Below, one piece after another: positions 20,971 through 32,590 of a DNA stretch of 64,000 nucleotides (position 1 is its first letter; each line of letters begins with the position of its first letter). Source of the DNA: Talinum fruticosum (Eukaryota > Streptophyta > Magnoliopsida > Caryophyllales > Talinaceae); assembly GCA_021018815.1 (NCBI GenBank), contig JAITYX010000120.1, forward strand, positions 1,054,001-1,118,000. Reading direction: 5' to 3'. Under the pieces are notes generated by a model, which was not told the origin of the DNA, made no database searches, and saw only the letters and a program-made list of their open reading frames with translations. A program made the position numbers and the translations under genes.

Positions 20971-22475
20971 TGAGGGTTGATCTTAAGAAACCAATATCAT
21001 GGATTGAGGAACGTTGAAGGTAGATCCTTAACGGGACGCAACCGCACGGTGTATAAATTGTAACTAGTCAAGGTCGATCCCACAAGGACTCGTTCTAGCA
21101 ACGCACTAAACTAGCCCTCTACTCAATTGCTAAGTTAATCGGGTTTTTGAAGTTTATTTCTCTAAACTAGTTCTAAATATTAAAATCAAATAAATTAATC
21201 TAAACTTAAATCAATGGGTAAAAACATCTAGGGATTTGCTTTCCTAACAATGAGTTTGATTATTTAAACATAATTTGCGCAATCATTCATTCAAATAAAT
21301 CAAGGATCGATAATCACAAAATTCTACCGCTCTTTCGATGCTTAATAGAATTGCTCTAATTAACCTATCAAACAACTTTCGTATGCCTTTTAAGTTAATC
21401 AAAGTTAAAGATTTCAAATTATCAAAATGATCCCCTAATTTACTATTCTTTTCTCAAATTTTATAAATTAGGTAGAAAGGTTGGTTGTCGGATTATTCTA
21501 TTTCACTTTTCAAGTACATGATAGATTAATCTCTAATCACAAGCATCCTAGGCCTTCAAAACACTCATGAACATGATGAACACAACCTTCTATTGAATCA
21601 AAATCAGAATTCAAGCACAAATCATAGAAAACTAATCAAACTACATTGTTTCGGATTACAAATCCCTAGAAAAACTAAACTACTCACACATGTTTATTGA
21701 AAGCTTAAATAATATCCAATACATTGAAATCAAACCTCAAACAGCAGAAATGAAGAAATAGATGCTTGAAGTGCTCCACTTGAATCTTTCGACTTCGGAT
21801 GGAACTCCGCAACTGCTTCAATCTTCTTCTTCGATCTTCAAAGCTTTTGGTTTGATGTGAAGGAATGGAGGAAGGGAAAATGGAGGATGAACTATGGAGG
21901 ATTCTTGACTGGATCGCTGCAGGAATAGCCGAACATCGCCTTAAATAAGCCATTAAGAAGCAATCAAGAGGCGAAACCGTCAAAACCGAATCGTCTCGGC
22001 ACAATTTACCTCTAACACGGGCCGTGTCCTCCGACACGGGCTGCCCATGTTGGATGCTGGCACGTCAAAACCGGACGGGAAGCTGAAAATGGGCCGTGTC
22101 CTCCGACATGGGCTGACCGCTTCGATGTAAAATGCTCCTCGGTATGCCGACCATCAACACGGGCCGTTTCGTGAAAACCGGCCACCTGTGTTGGTTCGCT
22201 GGAATGACAAACTTTGAGAAATCGAAGGGAACGACCGTTTTGATCGCAAAGACGGAAGGTGTTGGTCTTCTTAAGGCTTGGAACACTCACTAATCTCAGG
22301 AATACTCGGTATTGGTGATCAAATCTGCAAAAACATCTCAAAACACCAAAACACAAGCGTAAAACCGAAAATGGAGCATAAACACACTCCTATTAACTAA
22401 TTTTTCCCAAAGAAAAGTATCAAAATGCCTAAGAATCTAATGCATTTTGCGCCCGATCAATCCTAACCCTTGACA
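20971..22475 (-). mobile_element. LTR-like sequence replacing the F2 pol region
   Basis: On the plus strand it runs TGAGGGTTGATC ... ACCCTTGACA, about 1.5 kb. Read on the minus strand it begins TGTCAAGGGTTAGG and ends with ..GGGATCGACCTTG..CCGTGCGGTTGCG, the U5-like word order of plant gypsy LTRs. The flanks (GTGGT / TAGAG) do not match, so there is no TSD and pol is missing across it. That suggests insertion followed by deletion or recombination. Imperfect repeats of GGGCCGTGTCCTCCGACA lie at about 22020 and 22093. Exact ends are tentative. Confidence 0.55.
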
Positions 22476-23547
22476 TAGAGGTTGGAAAGACGAGACGATT
22501 TTTTGAACCAAGAGAAAGGTGCGGGAAGTACTCGTACAACCATGGTTGTATTATCACAAATCAAGTAAGATTTTTTATCCACACAAGATGAAAAGTACAT
22601 GGGAAAGAAGCGAATAATTTGAGCATACCTCAATAATATTCCACAAATCGCATAATGGAAGATAATTCGTTGGAATTTATCTTAAGCTTTATATGCCGCA
22701 CACCAGCACGAAGGCCCCTAATGAGGCAAGCATATGCAGGAGCACCCCAGCTTAAGCTCCTTTATTTTATCAAGGTCTGTTAAGTTCATCAAATAGTGAA
22801 CGTGAACCTTAGAGGCTTGATCGAAACAGAGCACCATACTCAATAACAGAGTCAGCACAATACGAACTTGTTGTTAAGGAGAATGACAAACCCAAAACCG
22901 AGCATCCTCAAAAGAGCCCAAAAGAATGGTGTATTTAAAAGAAGTTTCTTTAGGAAATCTATTAATTACGGGACCGAAAAGGTGACAAAGATGGTCATGA
23001 TCCTTATACAAATTTCGGTCATAAGCTAAAGGCTCCTTGAGAAACCTAAACCTGGATATAACAGACAAAATCAAAAGGAGTTATGGTAATTTCTCCGAAG
23101 GGAAGGTGAAAAGTGTTGGTGGTATCCCAAAAGCGCTAACTAATGGCCCTAATAGGATCCCGCTCTCTTTTATCACATAGATGGTTTAAAGCAAGGAAAA
23201 GAGAGCCAAGCCCAACATTTTTCGTAACGTCTTTAAGAGAAAGTTGATCTCTCTACACATCTCCACAAATTTGAGAATAGCTCTACTACTCCAAATTGAG
23301 CCCTTTTGCAAAACAAAAGTCCAACAAGATTTTAGTTAAAGAGCTACTCTAATTGAGCAAAGGAAGAAACTTAAGCCAACTAGCTTACCGAAGGAGTGAT
23401 AGCAAGGGAAGAAGCATGATTCTCAGCTTCCACCAAGAGGTCATTTGGGTTCCACTCGCTCTACGGATGCCATTCCTGCTCAAGGTAGTTATCTTGGATG
23501 AGTCTTTTAGCTCTCGATCTTCCAGCAAGATAAGCTCTTCTAGACAT
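22476..23547 (-). pseudogene. F2 antisense plant-mobile-domain (PMD-like) gene, partial
   Basis: Minus strand, ATG at 23547 (MSRRAYLAGRSRAKRLIQDN). A donor-like GTAAGCTAG lies near 23384, as in F3. The core reads RFWDTTNTFHLPFGEITIT (about 23077-23133), then DRNLYKDHDHLCHLFGPV, and TDLDKIKEL followed after one base by SWGAPAYACLIRGLRAG (about 22720-22790). The pattern of W.ET.TFHLP.GE.T.TL and W..A....L is that of the plant mobile domain (PF10536 type). Stops and frameshifts are present and the 3' half is lost at the foreign LTR. The gene is opposite to gag and protease. Confidence 0.72.
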
Positions 23548-24086
23548 TTTGAAGAAAGGATTTGTTTTTGGAAACCAACAAGTTTTCAAAAGAAAACAAA
23601 GTTAGAAAGCATAAGAGCAAGGTAAGAATGCAAGAGCAAGAGAAAGAGCAAGTGTGCAAATTGAACACATGAAGCACTCCTTTTATAGGCAAACTAAGTC
23701 AAGACAGCCATGTATACAAGATAAGAGTCAAAATAGTAATGGGAGACCAAAGGAATCCGGCAGAACACGCCGAGGGCCACGCTTGCCAAAGGCTGGTTGA
23801 TGCCGGCTATGAGGCATCGTGGTGTCCCATAGGTGATAACTTTGCAGCCCTTGCTGGTGGCCTAGCTTGTGGAGTCCCATCAGCCGTGACATGTGTCTTC
23901 TTGGCACCTTTTGCATGCAAATGGGAGCTCTTGGATCCACTAATCAGCCTTTTTCGGATCAGATTTTTCGACTGCTTTTAATCGAGTTATTCGAGTAAAC
24001 ACCGAACTTTTGTCAATTCGATTATCCACTAATGAGCATGTTAGTATATTAGATTATTTAGCCAAGCTTCAGATAAAAAAATCATC
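23548..24086 (+). other. F2 3' internal tail (before the Copia-A insertion)
   Basis: Non-coding sequence shared with 14485-15020 and 62863-63390. It continues after Copia-A at 37238. The ORFs on both strands around 23728-23981 recur, mutated, in the other copies but show no coding conservation. Confidence 0.7.
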
Positions 24087-24091
24087 GAAGT

Positions 24092-27000
24092 TGAAGGTTT
24101 GCTCTGGGAGAGTCTCGAGTCACCCTAGAGGGGGTGAATAGGGTGATGGAGGATTTTCGTTGAAAATCAAACTCTTTTGCCAAAGGAGAGACAGAAACGA
24201 TTATGAGTCTAAAACGGGGTCAGAAAAGTATGAACTCGGAATTGTAATAAAGAGTAAGGAAGCGCATTAAGTCGAAGCTTTGAGACTGCCTCGAGTCTAG
24301 AATGAACTCGTAAAGTAACAATACCGAGATTACGTGGAAACCCTCCTGTTAAGTCGTAGTTTATACGTATTTTTAGTAGCTATTTAGTTTATATTATATA
24401 GTTTATTTTATCTAATTTATTCTATTTTGTCTATTTATAGGTAATTATCGAATAAAGTGGGGAAGAGAAGAAAAGTCGTTAAAAGTGGATTTTTAGCTAC
24501 CGACAAGCATCCAAGAAAATATATGAAGTCGGTCCATAAATATAATATGTAATAAAATATTTATTTTAGGATATTATATTTTAGGAAATCCTAATTGGAA
24601 TAGAAAAGGAAGCTTAGAAGAGAAGAAAGAGAAATAAACCCTAACTCTTTCACCCTATATATACTACTTATTATCATCATGGAGAGGGAGACCCTAGGAA
24701 GCCAGCCACACACAATCACCACCTGCCATTTGCTGTCCACGGCACCCAGCCGCCGCACTCGCTGCCCAGCCGGCCCGCACTCGCTGCGGTCCACCAGGTG
24801 CACCGCCTAGCCCACCACCGCTTGCTGCCGCCGCTGCTTGTTCTTGGCTGCATCGTACCGTCGCCGCTGCATCTTGCTGGCCATCGCTGTCCGCTGCCCA
24901 GCCAGCCACCATCCATCATCATCTTCTTCATCTTCCCGGTCAAAGAAACTAATATCGGTAGTATAATTTAGTTTTGTAATTTTTATTAGAAAAGATTGAG
25001 TTTTTATTGATAGATTAATACTAAAGATGCTAGTTTTATTTAGTTTACATGTTTTAAATTACATGATGTGTGAGTAGTTTTTCTTATACTTAGTATAATC
25101 TCATTGAAGCCATGTTAAATTATTTATTTTGAAACAAAGTTTTGATTTTTATTGTCTTATTGATTTGATCCATGATTCTATGATAATTTGTGTTTAATGT
25201 TTATGAATTTATGTCTAATTAATTAGAGTGCACGCTATTTAGTTTTATATAAATTCATGTGATAGTTTAGAGGGTTTAAGTACGTAATTGCTTGATCTTT
25301 TAGACATAAGTATCACCCTAGTTAATCATGGATGGCTCATACCCATCTCTTTTAATTAGGAAATTATCATAGATCCTTCTTAAATCAATTTGCTAGTAGA
25401 TTGGTTATTAGGTGCTAGATGATTATGTTTCTAATACTTAATGCTCTAATTTGATTAAATTCTAGTGCTAGTGCTAGGGTTATCAATATTAGTAGGGTTT
25501 ATATTAGGGCTAGGCCTAAGTAAACTAATAACTAAGGAAAAACGGGGAAGATCCGCTAGTGGTTGTCTTCTACGCTTTAGCTCATGGGTAGATCAATTTG
25601 TGTGTTAATGATAAATAATAATTTGCATGGTGGATATAGATTATACTAAGTGTTTTTATAAATTTGTTATCTTTGATAATTATTTGTTTGCTTTTAGTTA
25701 TTCTCTTGAGTTTATTGATTTTTACTTATAAAGTTATAGTCTTTTATTATCAATTTCATTAAACACCCCTAAAGATCAGTATTTTAGGTTAGTTTTAGTA
25801 ATTTTATTTTAATTTAATTTTGAGTCTTTATTTATTTTAATTTTCAGAATTAATTTTCTGTTAGTTTTTATTATTTTTGGAGTTAGTTTGTTAGAAATTA
25901 GTTTAAAAATAGTTTCTTTTGTTATTTTTCGTGTTTTATTTTCTTTTAGGGTTTAGATAGAGTCCTAGTTTGCTGTGATTAAATTTTAGAATTTTTGGAA
26001 TTAATTTGATATTTTTTTAGATTTAATTCTTGAATTTAATTACTGCAGGTTTTTAATAAAATAAATTCGTAAATTAGATTTTAAATTTTGTTTTTATATT
26101 TTTAGGGTCTGGTTAGGTTTAGAAAATTAGTATTATTATTCTGGGTAATTTTAGTATTTATTTTCGTAATTATTTTAGTGCAGAATTTTACTTATTTAAT
26201 TTTCTGTTTTAGAATTTGTTTATTTTCTGCTTTAGTTTTCTGTTTTAATTGTTCTAAAAATATACAAAAATATTTCTGGGTTATTGTAGTTTTATTATTA
26301 TGTATAAATTATTTATTTAGTTATTAGATAATTTTCTATGAATTTTAATTATTGATTTTAATTTATATTTTCTGTTTTGTTTTTAAAAGTACTAAATTTA
26401 ATTAGATTAAAACTTGCATGTTATTATATCTTTCCTCGTGGATTCGATCCCTACTTGCCCTTGCTATATTGTTTATTATAAGTTTAAGTAGTGGTTTAAT
26501 TTGTTGCTATACGACAAGTTTAACACCTCCCGAGGCAGAAAACCACTGGACCGTGCTAATCCAAGCACGAAGTCAAAACCACTATTTTGAGTCCACAAAA
26601 TACGATGGACTGATCGAACCCGAGTTGCTCCCTTAAACAACTCTTTACAAGTTTTCCTAGACTCGAAATTCTCTTATCCGATCTAGTACTTCCTAGCTGA
26701 GATAACCCTTACAGCTAGGGACAACTAAGCTGAGTTAACCTTTACAGCTTAGTCAAGGGACCTTACCTAAAAAGTAAGAAAGTGTTTGTAACTAAGTACA
26801 AGACCTTACAACTCGAAAGTAATGAATTACAGAGTAGGAGTTGTAAGTAGAAGATTGAGAATGAATACAATAACTTTGCTCAAGTACGTGTATTAACAAT
26901 AGGTTCGGCAATCTTCAAGTCTTGTGAGTTGGCTTCCTTTTATAGATGACCAAGCAAGCATAGCCGTTATCTCCAACTTCGACGGGAAGTCCTTTGTGAC

Positions 27001-27864
27001 CGTTGTTAAGACCTTTGTGAGTCACTCGAAAGTATCCGTTGTGATATGAATGTTGGGCAACGGTTCTTAACTCTCTTGGAAGTCCCAAAACCACCGGCGG
27101 TGTCTTGAAGGATAAGGTGGAAACCACCGTTAAGCTTAGCGTTTCGGTTTTCCAAATTTGGAAACAGACAGCCTCGACACAATCTTCCGGGGCTAGGTTA
27201 GAGAAGGGGAAAAGCCATGTCTCGCTGGTGATTTGACGTTTTGAAGTCGGTTACTTTTGTATTTCAAAAGTGTATCCTCGTTTGAATAATCTACAAAAGT
27301 AAATCAATTTTGGTTCTCAAAGTATAAAATACTTTGGTCCAAGATTAGACACGAGATAATAATATAATTAAGATAATTAAGCAACTAATTATTAGAGTCG
27401 AAAAGGAATGGAATTTTCGAGTCTAATATCCATGAAACTCAAAATTCGATCCGAGTTTGTCTAAGCGAGAATCAAGTTATACAACGAATATCGAGTGAAA
27501 CAAACTTGATCTAGACTAAGCATGGTTCAGACTAGAAGCGCCGACTACAACAGAATAGGACTATAACATGAAGTCGGACTCGAGTACGGTTAAGCGAAAT
27601 ACTAGTCAATTCAATCATGCAATATATCTAAGTGATGAGGGACTCGGAACCGAGTGAGACAACGTGAGTACATATATGTTTTCCGAGTCACTTAGAGACA
27701 AGCAAAAGTAAATGCCATATCACTTAGAGAAGATACCATATCACTCAGAAAAGTTTCTAAGGTTCACGGAATGCCTTGGAATCAAAACTCTATAAGTGAG
27801 AAAATCTTATACCCGATTCCTTTGTTAGAACTCGGAATTATGTAGAGCAGTGTGTGAGTCTTCA
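24092..27864 (-). repeat. Copia-A 3' LTR, split by a gypsy solo LTR
   Basis: The pieces 24092-24346 and 26531-27864 together give about 1.59 kb, matching the 1.60-kb 5' LTR. The plus-strand ends are TGAAGGTTTGCTC and GTGAGTCTTCA. The adjacent minus-strand polypurine tract confirms it as the 3' LTR. Confidence 0.92.
24347..26525 (+). mobile_element. solo LTR (probable Ty3/gypsy), 2179 bp
   Basis: It runs TGTTAAGTCG ... AGTTTAACA with inverted tips TGTTAA/TTAACA and TSD CCTCC at 24342-24346 and 26526-26530; the 5' LTR of Copia-A shows the empty site. CTATATATACTACTT near 24656 is a likely TATA region, followed by a GC-rich stretch (24690-24935) whose open frames are not genes. CGTGGATTCGATCCC near 26439 is typical of U5 in plant gypsy LTRs. 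No internal region remains. Confidence 0.9.
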
Positions 27865-27877
27865 ATCTCCCCTTTTT
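27865..27877 (-). promoter_or_regulatory. Copia-A polypurine tract
   Basis: On the minus strand AAAAAGGGGAGAT lies against the TGAAGACTC start of the 3' LTR. This is the usual primer for plus-strand synthesis. Copia-B has the same tract at 44707-44720. Confidence 0.88.
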
Positions 27878-28306
27878 GATAAAAGGTATTCCATACTTAG
27901 ACAGAAACTTTGTTAGTGATGAAGATCCGCTTTTGAATACTTGCGCATGAAATCGGATAAGTAAAGCAAGCTTAATGTATCGGATCATAAAGAATATATG
28001 CTTAGCAATGAAATAATGTTAACTTAGAAATGGTTGCAATAATCAATAATCATAGAGAAAATTTGAAGAGAAAACATTAATTCATTGAAATTAAAGAGAG
28101 TACACAGATGAAGAAACTCCCCTAAACAAGACAACAAGTTTTGTATCTATATTCTCCCCCTTACCTTTCAGTAAAAACAACAAAAAAATGGGAAGAATAT
28201 AACAGCTTAGTACAAATTTGATGTCCTGGACAACGTAAATAAGTAAAAATCTCTCGAAAGAAGAAGAATCTAGCGAACCGTGGAATTGTGACACGGTGCA
28301 TGGTGC
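27878..28306 (-). other. Copia-A 3' untranslated stretch
   Basis: Non-coding, AT-rich, conserved in Copia-B (44721-45072). It contains another purine-rich word on the minus strand near 28150-28165 (AAAGGTAAGGGGGAG), possibly a second polypurine tract; multiple tracts are described for Sireviruses. Confidence 0.55.
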
Positions 28307-29915
28307 CTACGAGGGAGAGGGAGATGTCCGAGTAGAAGCGGAGGGATGAGAGGTACGCCGGCGCTGGTAGGATCTTGACGATGTGCTTGAGCGCGGCGGA
28401 GGGAGGACAAGGATGGCTATTAAGGGCTCAGCTCCGAGGGGCTGACCCGAACAAGAGGATCTAGGGGTTCCTCCCTGTGGACCTCGGTAGGCTGGAGGGG
28501 GCTGCTCGGTCGACCCGCTGCATGTTGTCATAGCACAGCTGGGTCTTTGACCCACTCGGACTCACTGTCCGAGCCGAGTACTGCCACTTGAGCTTGAGGA
28601 GCAGCTCGACCCTCGGCTTTCCTTCCTTCTTCTTTTTGTGTCTCCCCTTGCCCGGAAGGAGCTGCCTCAGCCGCAGACTCCTCGGCGTCTTCTTCTTCTT
28701 CATCCCCACTTTCCGAGGAGGTCATGGCCGGGCTCGAGGACGCTCGTGAAGTGTCCGAGTCGCCATGGTCCCGAGCCGCCTTGGACCTTCTCTCCTGGAG
28801 GAGCTTGACCAGCTCCTTTTGCTCCTTCACCAAGCCCCTCATCTCAAGAACTAGTTTTTGCTGCTCTTGAATTTGGGACTCGAGCTATTTTTGGTTGATG
28901 GTCATTGATCGATAGACGATCCCGAATGACCGGAGCATGTCCTTGAATTCGAGAGGACATGGAGTTGATTTTGTCCATGAAAGCGGAGGACAAAATAGTG
29001 GAGAGAGACTTTTGGGCACCTGAGGTGGAAGCACCAACAGGTGGGGAAGGGAGAGAGAGAGGGGTTTCTTTTCGAGTCTAAGGTGAAGAAGAGGGCCTCA
29101 GCTCCGAGTTGTGTACCCGGACACCGAGTTGAGTTTCCCGGTATCCGTACCCTCGAAGTTCCTTTTTGCCGACGACAACGGCAACCTCGAAGTAGCACTT
29201 GGGTCCGAGGGGAGAGGAACTTTGAATTGCTTGAAGACTAGGGTGAGAAGAGCACCGAAGGGAAGAGGGGTGTTCTTCTTATTTTGGAGTTAAGTCGGCA
29301 CAGCTACCATCTCGCTCAATTATAGAAGGGAAGAGGTCTACTTCGTAACCCTCAAGAATGTCAAAAAGAGCTTTTAAGTGCTTGGAGTTGGGGTTCTCCT
29401 TGCTCAAATGCTGAGAGAAAAAGGTTCTCATCAGCAAGAAGCACGGAAGGCGTGCTTCGACTTCAACCGAGTCACCGAAATTTTTTTCGTGACTCGGGGA
29501 ACTCTTTGGAAAATTTTTCAAAGAAGTCGTCGGTGACTTCGATGAAAGGAATAGGGTTGCTTGTTCAAGAAAAGAGAAGTGACCTTGAACAAGCGGTGGA
29601 GGAGAGAGGTGTTTATTCGAGCAAGTCACATTCCGAACCCCGGAGGTTAGAACACCTTCAGAGTGAGTGAGGTGAGTGTAAAACTCGTAAACGAGTTCGG
29701 GGTAAATGAACTCGCTGAAACAAAGAAAATTATATACACCGGTGGTTTGAATGTAGGGCAACCACGAAAATTTTGTGGTTGGGAAGAACTTGTCGTCCAT
29801 CGTGAGATGCTTGGGTGACAACGGGTTTAGAAGGTGTTGAGCCTTCTTGGCTTTTAGTGCGTGGCTTCTTAGAGGTGGAGCCTTGAAAGTCGGGATGATT
29901 ACCTCTCTTAGGCAT
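28307..29915 (-). pseudogene. Copia-A ORF3: extra gene between pol and 3' LTR
   Basis: Minus strand, ATG at 29915 (MPKRGNHPDFQGSTSKKP), stop after the C-terminus ..STSSRSYQRRRT..SPS at 28307, about 535 residues if restored. A basic N-terminus is followed by a core with KFFPTTKFSWLPYIQTTG, FSEFIYPELVYEFYTHL and GVLTSGVRNV, then LKALFDILEGYEVDLFPSII, an acidic low-complexity region (SGDEEEEDAEES near 28690-28720) and a Ser/Arg-rich tail. The VYEFY.. core resembles the putative plant transposon protein family PF20167; this assignment is from memory of the pattern. Frameshifts occur near 29800 and 29279 and in the acidic part. Copia-B has the same gene, so it belongs to the family. Confidence 0.75.
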
Positions 29916-30577
29916 TTTTGAGAGTGAGGAAAGAAAGATGAAACTTTTGAGGAAGAGAAGAAGAAAGTAGGTTCACAAGAATGAAAGAAAAGAGTAGAAG
30001 AAAGAGATTGAGAGCGATCGAACTTACTTGAGATGATCTTTACGTCGCTTGAAGAAGTCCGAGAGATCACTGTAGATGTAGAAAGCTTCCGCGAGAAGTT
30101 TTGCGAACGAGAGAGATAGTAAATGAAATGTGAAGTAACGAGACGAAGATGAATAGGCGCTATATATAGAAAGATAAACGTCCGTTAACTATCTATTCCG
30201 ACTTGGCTTGTCCATCGAGTCACCTTAGACCAGGTGTGACGGTTCTCTTCTTCGACGGTTGGGATTCATCGCAGTTTGAAATCCATCGGCTAGTGTTTCA
30301 TCACGGATCGCAAGAGAGCGAGAGAGAGAGAGAAAAAAATTTGAAAATATATTATGAAATTCTCCACTGATCTAGAGGTAATTTCAAAAATATGATGTCC
30401 AATTTTTCTCGACGTCCGAGTTTGACTTCGGATTGGTTTCGAGTGACTCGAAACTTTTAACAAATAACAACGCTTGGCTCAATATCACTGAATCAACCGA
30501 ACGAATGGTTATTAACAATTTGAACGCACATAACTCATAATCAAGCAATGAATATTTTCACATAAGAAAGCACACAA
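29916..30577 (-). other. Copia-A spacer between pol and ORF3
   Basis: Non-coding. On the minus strand it could hold the ORF3 promoter: CTATATATAGCGCC near 30155-30170 is a TATA-like box about 240 bp upstream of the ORF3 start, and Copia-B has TATAAATAGCGCC at the matching place (about 46952-46966). A GA microsatellite lies at about 30313-30334. Confidence 0.5.
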
Positions 30578-31230
30578 TTATGCATTTAACATACCAAGCT
30601 CATTCCGAATAAAAGCAGACCGATCTTCACCAAGAGGCTTAGTAAAGATATCAGCTAATTGAAGATTAGTAGGAATGAATTCAAGTTCAATGTCACCTTT
30701 CTCAGAATGGTCTCGTAAGAAATGATATCCGACCTCAATATGCTTCGTCTTTGAGTGCTTGAACTGGATTCTTTGTGATGCTGATTACACTCCGATTATC
30801 ACACTTGATTGGAACCGATTTGAAAGAAAGTCCAAGATCTCTCAAGTGTTGCTTTATCCATAAAATCTGAGCGCAACATGCTCCAGCTGCTATATACTCA
30901 GCTTCGGCAGTTGATAGAGCCATTGAATTTTACTTCTTTAAGTGCTAAGATATTAGGGATTGACCTAGAAATTGGCAAGCTCCGAAGTGCTCTTTCTATC
31001 AACTTTGTATCCAGCGTAGTCCGCATTTGAGTATCCAGTGAGGGTCGGTTCTGAGTCTCTTGAGTACCATAAACGTAAGTTCCGAGTTCCTGTAAGATAT
31101 CTGAATATTCTCTTCACCGCAGTGAGATGTGATTCTTTTGGATTAGCTTGGAATCTTGCACATAAACAAACACTGAACATTATATCTGGCCGGCTGGAAG
31201 TAAGATATAACAAAGATCTAATCATACCTC
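30578..31230 (-). pseudogene. Copia-A RNase H domain
   Basis: Degrades the RNA strand during reverse transcription. LYLTSSRPDIMFSVCLCARF is followed by HLTAVKRIFRYLTGT, then GYSNADYAGYKVDRKSTS and ALSTAEAEYIAAGACCAQ, ending in the plant copia tail ..NELGMLNA with TAA at 30578-30580. The catalytic Asp of S-D-A-D is Asn here (codon at 31025-31027 reads AAC/AAT on the minus strand), while Copia-B keeps Asp. One base is missing at the STSG codon near 30983, breaking the frame. Confidence 0.88.
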
Positions 31231-31980
31231 GATAGAGTTTCTGATCTATTGCTTTACCTTTCTCATCCGAGTCAAGTTTTATACTCGTTGCTCATGGGTG
31301 TAGATGCGTGCTTTGCATCTTGAAGTTTGTATTTCTTCAGCAGCTCTTTGGTATACTTTGATTGATGGACAAAGATTCCATCTTTGTCTTGTTTGATTTG
31401 TAGACCAAGGAAGAAATTGAGTTCTCCCATCATACTCATTTGAAATTCTTGACTCATTAACTCGTGAAAATTCTCGGCACGAAAATTCATTAGTAGCTCC
31501 AAAGATAATATCATCAACATAGATTTGAACAATAATGAAATCTTTCCCCTTGGTTTTTATAAAGAGAGTCTTGTCGATCCGACCTCTTCTAAAATCATTT
31601 TGAACCAAGAAATTGCTCAGTCTTTCATACCAACCTCTGGGAGCCTGTTTAAGACCATAAAGAGCTTTTTGAAGTTTGAAAACATTATCTGGAAATTCTG
31701 AGTTTTCAAAACCAGGAGGTTGCTCGACATAGACTTCCTCTTCAATAAAACCATTGAGAAATGCACACTTAACATCCATTTGATACAATTTAATAGACAT
31801 GCTGGATGCAAATGCCAACAATATTCTAATAGCTTCAATTCAGCAACAGGTGCAAAGGTTTCCCCACAATCAATCCCTTCTTCTTGATTGTAACCTTGAG
31901 CCATAAGTCTAGCCTTGTTTCGACTACCACCCCACCTTCATCCAGTTTGTTGTTGAAAACCCATTTGGTTCCTATGACTG
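31231..31980 (-). pseudogene. Copia-A reverse transcriptase
   Basis: Copies element RNA to c[23 protein letters not shown] and APVAEL (about 31840-31915) are followed by a frame change, then [39 protein letters not shown] and the active site YVDDIIFGAT (YVDD at 31510-31521). Another frame change near 31480 leads to MSMMGELNFFLGLQIKQ and STPMS. All core motifs are present; three reading frames are needed. Confidence 0.9.
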
Positions 31981-32590
31981 GTTGGTTAGAAGGTCATTTG
32001 GTCGAGTCCGGACTTGGTTTCTTTCGAATTGATTGAGTTCCTCTTGCATGGCCTCTACCCATTCAGGTTCATTTAGGGCCTCTAGTGCATTTCTGGGTTT
32101 AGTTAATGATATGAATGCAGTGAATGCACATAGATTTTGAAGAGAGGAACGAGTTCTTACCCCACTTGTTGATATCGGATAATATGTTTTCTAGAGGGTA
32201 ACTAGAAGTGAACGTGAAAGCTCTACTGTTCTCCGATTCACCAGATTTTGTAGATTGAACCGCTCGTCCACCAAAACCTTGTTCCGAGTGAACTTGTTCA
32301 TTAGATTGTTCTTCAACATTCCGAGCGGGTTCCTGATTTGTCTGATTGTGAGTCACTTCGTTCGAGTGACTTCATTCTCGCTCTGGTTGAGCTTAAGTCT
32401 TTGTAGACTCGGTTTCATCATCTTCTCTGTTGAGTTTCAGATCCGAGTATGAAGACTCACTTGGTTTGTCCTGTTCAAGCTCATCAAACACAACGTGGAT
32501 GCTTTCTTCCACTTTGTTAGTTCTCTTATTAAAAATGCGATAAGCTTTGCTTGTGAGAGGAATAACCCAGAAAAATACCTTCATCCGACC
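31981..32590 (-). pseudogene. Copia-A integrase-RT linker
   Basis: Contains the copia hinge TSKAYRIFNKRTNKVEESIH followed by VVFDELEQ (about 32480-32570) and a low-complexity acidic/Ser stretch, then a decayed WVEAM-QEEL region that leads into RT. No separate domain is seen. Confidence 0.7.

Noticed and set aside
21705..22356. Two minus-strand open frames of about 110 residues with repeated MSEDTAR-like words
   Set aside because: They fall in an LTR-like sequence and reflect short direct repeats (GGGCCGTGTCCTCCGACA); no domain.
23728..23981. Paired open frames on both strands, also near 14664-14896
   Set aside because: The same non-coding F-family tail; the frame is not kept at 63000-63200 and substitutions do not respect codons.
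24591..24943. Ala/Gly-rich open frames on the minus strand
   Set aside because: GC-rich patch downstream of the TATA region of a solo LTR; no conservation evidence and no domain.
28307..29198. Host gene encoding an acidic Ser/Glu-rich protein
   Set aside because: It is inside Copia-A between RNase H and the 3' LTR and has a matching copy in Copia-B; it is element ORF3.
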